This document shows, in pieces, positions 9,205-17,821 of a stretch of 39,415 nucleotides of DNA. Below the pieces are notes generated by a model. The model searched no databases. It worked only from the letters and a program-made list of their open reading frames with translations, and was not told where the DNA came from. Location of the stretch: assembly GCA_945836135.1 (NCBI GenBank), contig CAMAKT010000003.1, positions 1 through 39,415 on the forward strand, written 5' to 3'. A program made the position numbers and the translations under genes. How positions within the stretch are numbered: the stretch's first letter is position 1; each line of letters starts with the position of its first letter. The stretch comes from an uncultured Clostridia bacterium. GTDB taxonomy: Bacteria; Bacillota; Clostridia; Lachnospirales; Lachnospiraceae.

Positions 9205-11732
9205 AAAATCTGCTGTATTACCTTGTGTACATGGCTATAGTGATAATGGGAGTTGCGTTTACCGTATGGAGCTTTGCGAATGAGTATGCTACTGTTCAGA
9301 TCGGCATATCGACGGCGATAGTGGGGGCGCTAATCGGAAGCATTGTAGCCATTGCAATATATTATATGAAAAAATGGGCATGGATTGGCAGAGTGCTTTT
9401 GTCAGCCGTTGTAGTGGCATTTATAAGGATTAAATTTGACAGCGTCGCAGGAGGAGCCTCATACATTATCAATTATTTTATTGATAACATTAATGATTAC
9501 TACAACAGTGAAATGTATTACATTTTTCTTAGTAATGATATGCTTAGGAAAGCCAATCAGCCATTGGCGGTTATGCTGATGTGCATGCTTGCAGGTTATG
9601 GCTATATGTCGGTTTTTTTAAGGGGAAAGCATGGGGGTATTGCCGCATTTGTTGCGGTGCTCTGTTACCTTATGCCTGCAACGATGGATAATATTCCGCC
9701 TATTTATAATCTGGTTGGAGTAATTCTGTTTGTTGTATGCTGTGTGCTGGCCGGTGCAAATAAAAGTGCAAAATATCGTGATAGGAAATCCAACGCGCAG
9801 GCAATGGCATGGATGATGTCGATAACGCTTGCAGTGATACTTACGCTTATGTGTATAGTTCCAAGGGAACAATATATTCCAAGCAGCAGTTTTAACGTCA
9901 TCAGCGGAAAATATGTATTTTCTTTAGAAGACTTTCGACAATATTCCGAAAATATAATTAATCCGCAGATAGACCTTGGAAACGGCAATGGTATAAGTGC
10001 CGGAAGTATTGGAAGGATAGGAAGCATACAATATAATAATGAACCTTTCCTTTTAGTCAGAGCACCTGAAGGAGTCGGAACAATATATCTTAAAGCGTTC
10101 CAGGCAGCGGTATATACCAAAACACAATGGTATGCTATGGATGAATCGATATATAAACAATATTCCGGTATGTTTGAAAAAAACAGACAGGCAGGTTTTG
10201 ACCCATATATGCAGGTCAATGAGGCGCTTGATTATCTCACTGCAGCAGGTGTTGAGGGAATAAACGCTGACAGCTATAATATCGAGGTGAATCAATATTA
10301 TGGTGACGATTACAGTTATGTACCGATGGATACAACGCAGATTGACGGAAAGCGTGCAGGAAAATTTACTAAAGAGGACAGGGAGATACATCTGTCCTCG
10401 GACAAACCGGGGAACTCAGATATATATCACACATATACGATTACGCAGTGGCAGGATAATACGGATTTTGAAAGGCTTATCCAAGAGGGAGATTCCATTG
10501 AAGGGATAAACCAGAAGAGATACTCTGATTTCGTATATAAGAATTATCTGGATGCCAATACAAGCTGTGCAGACAGGATTGTGGAGGAACTTTTTCCGCA
10601 GATAATGAGCGATGATTATGATGTAAGCGCGCCAGAAGGAAAGGCTGCGTTTATCAGGGATACGGTGGATTTTTTTGACGCGGAGTATTTATATACGCTC
10701 AGGCCGGGAACCACATCGTCGGACAGGGATTTCGTAGAGAATTTCCTGTTTGAAACAAAAAAAGGTTTCTGCACATATTTTGCATCTGCGGCTGTAATGA
10801 TTTTCAGATGTGCAGGAATCCCTGCAAGATATGTGGAGGGCTATGTTGTTCCTGAGAGCCTGTATAAGGCAGCCTCCACAGAAAATGAGGATTATTATGA
10901 GGCTGTTGTAACTGACCGGTATGCTCATGCGTGGGTTGAGGTATATATGGACGGAATAGGCTGGGTTGTGGTTGACCCTACGCCGGGATATTCACGGTAT
11001 CCGGGAGAAAATGTGCAGTGGGGCAGTGAAGAAGAGACGCAGGAAGAGACAAAACAGGATACGTCTGAGACTGATACGGAGCAGACGGATGAAGAGAGCA
11101 GTGAGACTCAGGATGAGAATCATGAAGAAGCGTCTGATAAGACAAGCCGGGATGATGGAGAAAATTCAGGCGAAGTTAATACGGCGACAGGGGACAAGCA
11201 TGGAACCGGAGGCTTAGGAGAGGATGATATCGATAACAGAGACGGTATAACAGAAGATAGTTCAAGTTTTAAAGAAATACTGCAGCAGATTGCCAATATG
11301 GCAGTGCGGGCAGGCAGAATACTCTTAGCTGTTATAAAAATAGCAGCAGCTCCTTTGGCAGTAATATTATTTCTGATATTTAGGCAAAAATATCTGGAAC
11401 AAAAGCGAGTAAAGTTATATAATGGTGACTGTAGTCTGGATAATCGAGAGAGAGTATGCAGGATTATGGCTTATTATGAGAGCATTCTTAAGTTTGAACA
11501 CATACATCTTTCAGAAAATGACAGCTATGCGGAAATTATTGCAGGGCAGAATCATGACTCGAAGGCTTTGAATATAGCGCAGCTTGTTGAGAAAGCGCTG
11601 TATTCGGATGCAGTACTTGACGATGATGAGACGATGCAGATTATGACTTATGTGTATACTTACAGCCAACAGACCTACTTTTACCTTGGCTTGTTTAAAA
11701 AACTGGTTTTTAAGTACATTTTTGCTTATTAA
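9186..11732 (+). CDS. Transglutaminase-like (TgpA-type) multi-pass membrane protein
   Basis: The 848-residue product has about six to seven N-terminal membrane segments in the first ~230 residues, an extracellular region and a transglutaminase core with an intact triad: Cys529 (KKGFCTYFASAAVM), His581 (YAHAWVEVY) and Asp597 (VVDPTPGY). An acidic Glu/Thr/Asp-rich linker follows (~617-690), then another membrane segment (~715-740) and a ~110-residue cytoplasmic tail. Family members are cysteine proteases or acyl-transferases of the cell surface; the substrate here is unknown. GGGAGGTGAG precedes the ATG at 9186, which overlaps the DUF58 gene. The first amidase gene starts 18 bases downstream, suggesting a common role in wall remodelling. 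Confidence 0.92.
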   Translation: MFRLFVKNLLYYLVYMAIVIMGVAFTVWSFANEYATVQIGISTAIVGALIGSIVAIAIYYMKKWAWIGRVLLSAVVVAFIRIKFDSVAGGASYIINYFIDNINDYYNSEMYYIFLSNDMLRKANQPLAVMLMCMLAGYGYMSVFLRGKHGGIAAFVAVLCYLMPATMDNIPPIYNLVGVILFVVCCVLAGANKSAKYRDRKSNAQAMAWMMSITLAVILTLMCIVPREQYIPSSSFNVISGKYVFSLEDFRQYSENIINPQIDLGNGNGISAGSIGRIGSIQYNNEPFLLVRAPEGVGTIYLKAFQAAVYTKTQWYAMDESIYKQYSGMFEKNRQAGFDPYMQVNEALDYLTAAGVEGINADSYNIEVNQYYGDDYSYVPMDTTQIDGKRAGKFTKEDREIHLSSDKPGNSDIYHTYTITQWQDNTDFERLIQEGDSIEGINQKRYSDFVYKNYLDANTSCADRIVEELFPQIMSDDYDVSAPEGKAAFIRDTVDFFDAEYLYTLRPGTTSSDRDFVENFLFETKKGFCTYFASAAVMIFRCAGIPARYVEGYVVPESLYKAASTENEDYYEAVVTDRYAHAWVEVYMDGIGWVVVDPTPGYSRYPGENVQWGSEEETQEETKQDTSETDTEQTDEESSETQDENHEEASDKTSRDDGENSGEVNTATGDKHGTGGLGEDDIDNRDGITEDSSSFKEILQQIANMAVRAGRILLAVIKIAAAPLAVILFLIFRQKYLEQKRVKLYNGDCSLDNRERVCRIMAYYESILKFEHIHLSENDSYAEIIAGQNHDSKALNIAQLVEKALYSDAVLDDDETMQIMTYVYTYSQQTYFYLGLFKKLVFKYIFAY

Positions 11733-11750
11733 TAAACATGGAGGATTAAT

Positions 11751-13196
11751 ATGATACATCAGGTGAAAAGAATATGTGCAAAAGCGGCGGTGCTGGCAGC
11801 AACGCTTATTATCGGGGTAATGGGAAATTCGGTGAATGCGGCTGCAGCGGATGCCGATGGTAATATAGTCATTGTTATTGATCCCGGTCATGGCGGTGAC
11901 GACCCGGGTAAAATCGGTGTCAATGGTGTGAATGAAGAGGACGCTAACTATGAGATTGCAAAGGCGATGATGAGTCGTTTGGAGCAGTGCGATGGTGTAA
12001 GAGTATACCTTACAAGACCTGAGGAAGAGTGGAACACCAACACAGGACGTGCTATGATTGCAGCAGCGCTGAATGCGGATTTTTTAATAAGTATTCATAA
12101 CAACAGCGGAACGGAGACAAGCAGCGGAGCCATAGTGTATACGTCGGTGCTTCCGCTGTACAGTACTATAACTGCTGATATGGGAAACTATATACTTGGT
12201 AATCTTGAGCAGCTTGGAATATACAACAATGGCATCCAGACAAGAAATTCCACGGAATATGTAGGTGAGGACTACTACACCATCATGGGTGAAGGAATGA
12301 GGGCAGGTGTACCTACAGTACTTATTGAGCACTGTTTTTTAAGTAATCCTGTGGACTCATTATTTGTGTCACATGAGGATGGGAGCCTCGATTACGAGAA
12401 GATTGCTCTTATCGGTAAGGCCGATGCCGATGCGGTAATAGATTATTTTAATTTGAGTGCTAATACTGCAGTGGCAGATTCAGAATCGGTAGTAGAGCTT
12501 GAAAAGGGATATTCGGTACGGGTTACACCTGGGAAAACGGGAACAGGCAATATATCATGGCTAAGCAGCAATGAGAATACCGTAAGGGTGGATGAAAACG
12601 GCTTTGCAACCGCAGTCAACAGCGGTTCGGCAACAATACAGTATTCCTATGAGGATGGAACCACCGGCACACTGTCTGTTAATGTCAGAATTCCTGAGCA
12701 GGTGGCATTAGTTGGATTTATTGATCCAACATTTTACAGTACGCCGGAGGAATTTGCAGGTGTAGATTTAAGTTCTGCGCGAGCCAGTGTTATATACAGT
12801 GATGGCTCAGTCAAGCAGGTTACACCTGATCATGTGGGTGAGGTAGATTACAATAAAGTAGGAATACAGGATGTTGCTGTCAGTTACGGAGCACTTGACG
12901 GAAAACTAAGGATAATCTACAGTTCACCTGAATATGTACCAGAGGTTACTTCAAGGGAGACGGAAGCTCAGACGGAGCCGACAACAAATGAGCCGCAGCC
13001 GACAGAGGATGTTACTCAGACCTCACAGCAGGAGAGTGCACAGGGTGAAGAGGACGGCATGAGCTTTGATATCATGATGATTATTAAGCTGGCTGCCGGG
13101 GTAGTGATTGTTGTTGTGATTGGCACGGTTGTGTTCTTCCTTGAGAACCGGATGAGCAAAAGCAGGAGAAGAAATAGAAGGAGACGCAGATATTAA
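11751..13196 (+). CDS. N-acetylmuramoyl-L-alanine amidase (Amidase_3) with Big_2 domain and C-terminal anchor
   Basis: Cleaves the amide bond between N-acetylmuramic acid and L-alanine in peptidoglycan. The 481-residue product has a signal peptide (~1-30, ending near VNAAAA) and an Amidase_3 domain (~38-230). The zinc/catalytic set is intact: His47 in DPGHGG, Glu62 in NEEDAN, His116 in ISIHNNS and Glu193 in LIEHCFLSN. A Big_2 immunoglobulin-like domain (~245-320) and a second beta domain follow. Next come a Glu/Thr/Gln-rich stalk (~400-440), a membrane segment (~443-466) and an Arg-rich tail. The enzyme is therefore displayed outside and tethered at its C-terminus. GGAGG at 11740-11744 sets the start. 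Its stop overlaps the start of the paralogous gene. Confidence 0.94.
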   Translation: MIHQVKRICAKAAVLAATLIIGVMGNSVNAAAADADGNIVIVIDPGHGGDDPGKIGVNGVNEEDANYEIAKAMMSRLEQCDGVRVYLTRPEEEWNTNTGRAMIAAALNADFLISIHNNSGTETSSGAIVYTSVLPLYSTITADMGNYILGNLEQLGIYNNGIQTRNSTEYVGEDYYTIMGEGMRAGVPTVLIEHCFLSNPVDSLFVSHEDGSLDYEKIALIGKADADAVIDYFNLSANTAVADSESVVELEKGYSVRVTPGKTGTGNISWLSSNENTVRVDENGFATAVNSGSATIQYSYEDGTTGTLSVNVRIPEQVALVGFIDPTFYSTPEEFAGVDLSSARASVIYSDGSVKQVTPDHVGEVDYNKVGIQDVAVSYGALDGKLRIIYSSPEYVPEVTSRETEAQTEPTTNEPQPTEDVTQTSQQESAQGEEDGMSFDIMMIIKLAAGVVIVVVIGTVVFFLENRMSKSRRRNRRRRRY

Positions 13197-15013
13197 TGAG
13201 TGTGTTTTTTATGAAGAAAATAAAAAAGAGGGCAGCATACATTCTTGGCCTTGTACTTTTATTTGCTGCAGTTTTGACATGTGGGTTAAAAGATTCCGGC
13301 GAGACTGTATATGCCAAGGACAGTGATGGGAATATAGTGATAGTTATTGACCCGGGGCACGGAGGATATGACAGTGGTGCCACATCATCAAGCGTCGGCG
13401 ATAAGGAAAGTGATTTGAACTGGAATATTGCCAAATACATGAAAGCGGAGCTTGAGACTTATGAAGGTGTGCGTGTGTATGTGACGAGGGGCAATAATGA
13501 GTGGAATTCCAATACGGGACGTGCGCAGTTAGGACGTGCGCTGGGGGCAGATGCCATCATAAGCATTCACAATAATTCTGCCTCAAGTGAATCAGCAAGC
13601 GGATTTGTTGCATATGGCTCCGTGTCACAGGATTTTGTCGAGGTCACTAAGAATCTCTGCCTTAATATGGCAAGATACGCTTCGGCGGCAGGACTTAATC
13701 TATATAATAACGGGTATCTGACGAGAACAAGCTCAAATGATTCAAGTGTTGATTATTACACCGTAATTGATGAGGGAATAAAGGCCGGAATACCGACGAT
13801 TATTGTAGAACATTGCTTTTTAAGCAATTCGTCCAATGCAGCATTTATGCATGAAGCTGCCAATCAGAAGAAGGTGGGTGTAGCAGATGCTACGGCAGTT
13901 GCAGAGTTTTTTGGGCTGTCAAAGAGAAGCATAAGCGATGGGCAGAGCATTGCACTTGACAGAAGCTACAGTGCATATTTTATTCCTGCCAATCAGAGGG
14001 ATGGTGCCATAACTTTTACAACCTCCGATGAGAATGTTGCCCATGTACGCAGTGACGGACTTGTCACGGCAGTAAATGCCGGCACGGCAACAATTACTTA
14101 CACATATCAGGACGGAACAAGCGGAAGCTGTACTTTTACGACGAAGGAAGTCACACAGGTGGGTGTTGCTGCGGGAATCAATCCTACGGTGTATCACACA
14201 TCAGAGCAGGTTGCTGCCATTGACAAGAGTAAGATTATGGTTAAGGCAATTTACAGCGACGGAACCTGTCGGCAGCAGTCATCGGGCTATGTAATAGGAG
14301 ACATAGACCCTAATATGGCAGGAAGACAGTATATCAGTGTATCTCATAACGGATTCAGCTCCACTTTTTCAATTACACTTGATGCTTCCAAGGATGCAGG
14401 GAATTATCAGGAATACCTGTATCAGGTGCATGGAGACTATTCTGATATATTCACATTACCGGAGCTGGTGTCGGTAGAAGGAGTGACAGGTTCACCGTAT
14501 ACAAGCAATGGTTTTGAGGACAGGCCTGTTTCGGGCGATACAACAACGCAGACTGAGCAGGATACTCAAAGCCGGACTCAGGAAGAGACAAGCTCTTTTG
14601 CGGAAGAGAATACAACAACTGAGACATCAGAAGAGGCAAGTTCTCCGGCAGAGGAGAATACAACAACTGCGTCACCGGAGGAGACAGCTTCTTCGGAAGA
14701 GGAGGATACACAGCCGGCTTCCGAAAGCAGTGAAACAACAGAGCATATATCGGAAAGTACATCTACGGAAAAGGAAACCGTCGCAGATACTACGTCGCAA
14801 AAGGATACTGAGACATCGGCTAAGAAAAGCAAGGGCAGCAGCTCTTTTGACTGGTTCCTTACAGTGCTTATTCTGCTTATTGTACTTTTGCTTGCACTTA
14901 TTGTTCTGGCAGTTTTGTCAATTATAAAAAATAATAAGTACAATGCATCCGTAGAACATGAAAAGAAACATGAAAAAGAGTACGATGAACCAAAACGCAA
15001 AAAAAGGCGTTAA
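13196..15013 (+). CDS. N-acetylmuramoyl-L-alanine amidase (Amidase_3), second tandem paralogue
   Basis: The 605-residue paralogue of the preceding amidase has the same order of parts: signal peptide (~1-40), Amidase_3 domain with His55 in DPGHGG, a second His in ISIHNNS and Glu in VEHCFLSN, a Big_2 domain, and a second beta domain. It then has a much longer Glu/Thr/Ser-rich stalk (~430-555) with imperfect repeats around EENTTT, a membrane segment (~560-583) and a Lys/Arg-rich tail. The stop and start codons of the pair overlap (TAATG at 13194-13198), so they are co-translated. AGAAGGAG at 13176-13183 serves the ATG at 13196; an internal ATG at 13211 has no ribosome site. The longer stalk may let it reach further into the wall. 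Confidence 0.94.
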   Translation: MSVFFMKKIKKRAAYILGLVLLFAAVLTCGLKDSGETVYAKDSDGNIVIVIDPGHGGYDSGATSSSVGDKESDLNWNIAKYMKAELETYEGVRVYVTRGNNEWNSNTGRAQLGRALGADAIISIHNNSASSESASGFVAYGSVSQDFVEVTKNLCLNMARYASAAGLNLYNNGYLTRTSSNDSSVDYYTVIDEGIKAGIPTIIVEHCFLSNSSNAAFMHEAANQKKVGVADATAVAEFFGLSKRSISDGQSIALDRSYSAYFIPANQRDGAITFTTSDENVAHVRSDGLVTAVNAGTATITYTYQDGTSGSCTFTTKEVTQVGVAAGINPTVYHTSEQVAAIDKSKIMVKAIYSDGTCRQQSSGYVIGDIDPNMAGRQYISVSHNGFSSTFSITLDASKDAGNYQEYLYQVHGDYSDIFTLPELVSVEGVTGSPYTSNGFEDRPVSGDTTTQTEQDTQSRTQEETSSFAEENTTTETSEEASSPAEENTTTASPEETASSEEEDTQPASESSETTEHISESTSTEKETVADTTSQKDTETSAKKSKGSSSFDWFLTVLILLIVLLLALIVLAVLSIIKNNKYNASVEHEKKHEKEYDEPKRKKRR

Positions 15014-15036
15014 ATTTAAAAAGAAATATTCGCATA

Positions 15037-15065
15037 TTGACTATTACTGCATATAATGGTATCAT
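15037..15065 (+). promoter_or_regulatory. Promoter of the lysine riboswitch-dapAB unit
   Basis: A -35 TTGACT (15037-15042) and a -10 TATCAT (15060-15065) are separated by 17 bases, each matching the sigma-A consensus in five of six positions. Transcription would begin near 15071, about 13 bases before the riboswitch aptamer. Confidence 0.75.
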
Positions 15066-15083
15066 AATAATAGTTTCGATTTT

Positions 15084-15303
15084 GGTAGAGGTTGCACCGG
15101 TTATCAGTACTCCTTATGACATGACAGACATGGAAGAAGAAGGAAGAAAGGAAGCGGTGCCGAAGCGGACAGAACCGTCTGTAGTCTGGCCGGCTGGGCG
15201 TATGGTGAATAATCATGCGACTGTCATCTGAGGATGGAGAGCTACTTGAAGATTTTCTTGTTATGTATTGAGACTCCGCGGAGCCCGGTACATGGAATGG
15301 AAC
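15084..15303 (+). promoter_or_regulatory. Lysine riboswitch (L box) upstream of dapA
   Basis: The conserved L-box pieces occur in order: GGTAGAGGTTGCA at 15084-15096, ATCAGTACTCC at 15103-15113, a GCCGAAG block near 15161, a GGCTGGGC block near 15192 and GGATGGAGAGCTACTT at 15232-15247. The closing stem P1 pairs GTAG with CTAC at 15242-15245. The element is followed by an intrinsic terminator and a lysine-pathway gene. In this family, lysine binding favours termination, so dapA-dapB should fall when lysine is plentiful. The region 15248-15303 is the linker that would hold the antiterminator. Confidence 0.88.
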
Positions 15304-15306
15304 CTT

Positions 15307-15336
15307 AAGGGCTGGCTTTTCGTCAGCCCTTTTATA
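15307..15336 (+). terminator. Riboswitch-controlled intrinsic terminator before dapA
   Basis: AAGGGCTG (15307-15314) pairs perfectly with CAGCCCTT (15324-15331), with a short T-run after it (TTTTAT). Placement between the lysine aptamer and dapA makes it the expression platform. Confidence 0.88.
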
Positions 15337-15454
15337 TTTAAGGCACAAATCGAAAGAATTAATTAATTCACAGATTCTTTTATCAGTAGGTTTGCGTAAG
15401 CGCTGCACCGCAAATCCAGGCAGAAAAAAAGACAGCGCAGAAATGAGGAAAAAT

Positions 15455-16339
15455 ATGTCAATATTTACAGGATCAGGAGTTGCTATCGTTACACCGATGA
15501 CGGCTGACAAGAAAGTGAACTTTGAGAAGCTGGGAGAGATTATTGAGGATCAGATTAAGAACCACACAGATGCCATTATAATCTGCGGAACAACAGGTGA
15601 GGCTTCAACACTTACTCATGAGGAACATTTAGATTGTATACGCTATTGCTGTGATAAGGTTAACAAGAGAATTCCGGTTGTTGCAGGAACCGGCTCTAAC
15701 TGCACAGAGACAGCGGTATATCTGTCCACCGAGGCACAGAAGGCAGGCGCAGACGGGCTTCTGGTTGTTACACCATACTATAACAAGGCAACACAGAACG
15801 GTCTTTATGGACACTATAAGGAGATTGCAGCATCGGTTGACCTTCCGATTATTATGTACAATGTGCCTGGCAGAACAGGCTGCAATATTTTAGCTCCTAC
15901 TGCTGCAAGAATATTCAAGGATGTTGAAAATGTAGTAGGTATTAAAGAAGCAACAGGTAATATCTCACAGGTAGCTAAGCTCATGGCACTTACTGACGGA
16001 CAGATCGATTTGTACTCAGGCAATGATGACCAGATTGTTCCTATTCTGTCACTGGGAGGTAAGGGTGTTATATCTGTTCTTGCCAATGTGGCTCCACAGC
16101 AGACACACGATATTGTCGCATCATATCTTGCAGGAAATGTGGCTGAGAGTGCGAAGTTACAGCTTAAGGCAATTGAGCTTGTGGATGCACTTTTCTGTGA
16201 GGTCAACCCTATTCCGGTTAAGACAGCTATGAACCTTCTCGGCTGGGAGGCAGGCCCCTTAAGACGTCCGCTCTCTCCTATGGAGCCGGAGAATGTTGAG
16301 AAACTTAAGAAGGCAATGAAGAATTACGGAATACTGTAG
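15455..16339 (+). CDS. dapA: 4-hydroxy-tetrahydrodipicolinate synthase
   Basis: Condenses pyruvate with aspartate semialdehyde, the first committed step to diaminopimelate and lysine. The 294-residue product has the TIM-barrel family motifs: CGTTGEAST, the catalytic Tyr135 in YNVPGRTG and the Schiff-base Lys164 in GIKEAT, at positions matching well-studied DapA proteins. The start at 15455 gives the usual N-terminus MSIFTGSGVAIVTPM and has GAGGA at 15445-15449. In-frame upstream starts (TTG 15392, ATG 15443) would add a charged extension without a ribosome site. dapB follows 10 bases after the stop. It is controlled by the lysine riboswitch. Confidence 0.97.
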   Translation: MSIFTGSGVAIVTPMTADKKVNFEKLGEIIEDQIKNHTDAIIICGTTGEASTLTHEEHLDCIRYCCDKVNKRIPVVAGTGSNCTETAVYLSTEAQKAGADGLLVVTPYYNKATQNGLYGHYKEIAASVDLPIIMYNVPGRTGCNILAPTAARIFKDVENVVGIKEATGNISQVAKLMALTDGQIDLYSGNDDQIVPILSLGGKGVISVLANVAPQQTHDIVASYLAGNVAESAKLQLKAIELVDALFCEVNPIPVKTAMNLLGWEAGPLRRPLSPMEPENVEKLKKAMKNYGIL

Positions 16340-16349
16340 GAGGTACATC

Positions 16350-17105
16350 ATGATTAAGGCGATTATGCATGGCTGCAATGGCAAGATGGGGCAGGTGATT
16401 ACAGGTCTTGCTGCAGCCGATTCACAGATAGAGATTGTTGCAGGAATAGACCCACATGACGACGGGCATAACGGTTATCCTGTATATCGTTCGATTTTCG
16501 AATGCGATATTAATGCGGATGTTATAATAGATTTTGCTGCTGCAGGAGCAGTTGACAATCTGCTTGATTATTCCGTGAAGAAAAATATACCTGTTGTTCT
16601 CTGCACGACAGGTCTTTCGACAGAACAGCTCGCCAAGGTCGATGAGGCGGCCAAGCAGGTTGCAATTCTTAAATCTGCCAATATGTCACTTGGAATCAAC
16701 ACATTGTTCAAGGTACTGTCAGATGTGGCACCTCTTTTGTCAGCGGCAGGCTTTGACATAGAGATTGTCGAGAAACACCACAGACTCAAGGTGGATGCAC
16801 CGAGCGGTACAGCTCTTGCCCTTGCCGATTCCATTAATGAGTCCGTGGACAATAAATACACCTATAAGTTTGATCGTAGTCAGGTCAGAGAGAAGAGAAG
16901 TGAAAACGAGATTGGCATAAGTGCAGTGAGGGGCGGAACAATTGTCGGTGAGCACGAGGTAATCTTCGCAGGTGAAGATGAGGTAATTGAGTTCAAGCAT
17001 ACAGCATACTCAAAGGCAGTATTTGCCAAGGGAGCTATTGAGGCTGCCAAGTTCCTTGCAGGAAAGCCGGCGGGCAGGTATACCATGAAGGAAGTTATCG
17101 GATAG
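16350..17105 (+). CDS. dapB: 4-hydroxy-tetrahydrodipicolinate reductase
   Basis: NAD(P)H-dependent reduction of the DapA product to tetrahydrodipicolinate. The 251-residue product has the Rossmann start MIKAIMHGCNGKMGQVI, in which the usual GAxGrMG loop reads GCNGKMG, and the signature EKHHRLKVDAPSGTALALAD holding the catalytic His and Lys. It also has the C-terminal GEHEVIFAGEDEVIEFKH domain. AGGAGG directly precedes the ATG by 7 bases. It is co-transcribed with dapA. No stem-and-T-run terminator follows; the sequence after the stop is T-rich and contains the promoter of the next gene. Confidence 0.97.
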   Translation: MIKAIMHGCNGKMGQVITGLAAADSQIEIVAGIDPHDDGHNGYPVYRSIFECDINADVIIDFAAAGAVDNLLDYSVKKNIPVVLCTTGLSTEQLAKVDEAAKQVAILKSANMSLGINTLFKVLSDVAPLLSAAGFDIEIVEKHHRLKVDAPSGTALALADSINESVDNKYTYKFDRSQVREKRSENEIGISAVRGGTIVGEHEVIFAGEDEVIEFKHTAYSKAVFAKGAIEAAKFLAGKPAGRYTMKEVIG

Positions 17106-17119
17106 ATTTTTTATTTTCA

Positions 17120-17147
17120 CTGACAATTATTTCAATTTTATTTTAAT
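17120..17147 (+). promoter_or_regulatory. Promoter of the Asn/Gly/Thr-rich lipoprotein gene
   Basis: CTGACA (17120-17125) and TTTAAT (17142-17147), 16 bases apart, each match the sigma-A consensus in five of six positions. The predicted start near 17154 leaves a ~73-base leader with inverted repeats. Confidence 0.6.
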
Positions 17148-17226
17148 TATTTCCGAACATACTAAGCGTATCAGAAGCGCATAGCTCCTGTTATGATAAA
17201 TATCAAAGTATGTAAAGGAGATAGTT

Positions 17227-17694
17227 ATGAAAAAGCTGAAACTTTTTCTGGTGTGCACAGTGATATCGGTAATCAGCGTTTTCGGTCTCACCGCATGTTT
17301 TAATGACGGGAGCGGCCAACAGGGAACTGGTAATGAAACCACAAGCAGTGCCACCGGCAACGGAAACAACAATGCAACAACTAACGGCAACGGTAACGGA
17401 ACCAACGGTACAACCAATGCCACCAAAGAGAACAATAACAATGGTACGACTAACGGAACAACCAATGGTAACGGAACCAATGGTACGACGAATGGCAACG
17501 GAGTCAACGGTAATGGAACCAATGGTACGGTAAATGATGGAATAAATAATCATGAGACCAATACCGATGCCAACGGCAATATCATCAATGGTGTTGGTGA
17601 TGTAATCAATGACGGCCTCGATGAGATTGAAACAGTTATTGACGACATTGACGGCAATAATGCTACTAACGGCAATAACACAAGAACACGTTAG
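17227..17694 (+). CDS. Asn/Gly/Thr-rich low-complexity lipoprotein
   Basis: The 155-residue product has a lipoprotein signal peptide: MKK, a hydrophobic core, and lipobox L21-T-A-C24. Cys24 should be lipidated and the rest exposed outside the membrane. Residues ~35-110 are a low-complexity tract built from Asn, Gly and Thr (repeating units such as GNGTNGTTN). At DNA level these are short degenerate repeats of AAYGGNACN type. The last ~45 residues are more acidic (VINDGLDEIETVIDDIDG). No enzyme domain is visible. AAAGGAG at 17214-17220 gives a good ribosome site. It is a single-gene unit with its own promoter and terminator. The tract could act as a flexible or glycosylated stalk, but this is inference. 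Confidence 0.85.
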   Translation: MKKLKLFLVCTVISVISVFGLTACFNDGSGQQGTGNETTSSATGNGNNNATTNGNGNGTNGTTNATKENNNNGTTNGTTNGNGTNGTTNGNGVNGNGTNGTVNDGINNHETNTDANGNIINGVGDVINDGLDEIETVIDDIDGNNATNGNNTRTR

Positions 17695-17715
17695 CCGGTC
17701 TATAATAAGAATAGG

Positions 17716-17756
17716 GAGAGGAAGAAGCGGAAATCCTGCTTCTTCCTCTCTTGTAC
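17716..17756 (+). terminator. Strong hairpin terminator after the lipoprotein gene
   Basis: GAGAGGAAGAAGC (17716-17728) pairs perfectly over 13 bases with GCTTCTTCCTCTC (17738-17750). The following tail TTGTAC is only weakly T-rich and doubles as the -35 box of the nadE promoter. Confidence 0.75.
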
Positions 17757-17779
17757 TTAAGGGGTAAAGCGGGTATAAT
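17751..17779 (+). promoter_or_regulatory. nadE promoter
   Basis: A perfect -10 TATAAT (17774-17779) stands 17 bases after TTGTAC (17751-17756), a weaker -35. Predicted initiation near 17786 places the ATG at 17792 almost at the transcript end, supporting the later ATG at 17822 as the start of nadE. Confidence 0.65.
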
Positions 17780-17821
17780 AGAGAATATGAAATGTTCAGA
17801 AGAACAGAAATGAGGATTAGC

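Noticed and set aside
14508-14927. An Arg/Gln/Leu-rich plus-strand frame within the second amidase gene.
   Set aside because: It is the shifted reading of the Glu/Thr/Ser stalk repeats; the amidase frame is complete with signal peptide, domains and anchor.
15389-15416. An 8-base inverted repeat (GGTTTGCG / CGCAAATCC) between the riboswitch terminator and dapA.
   Set aside because: Weak (one G-T pair, 12-base loop), has no T-run and does not cover the dapA ribosome site, so no role can be supported.
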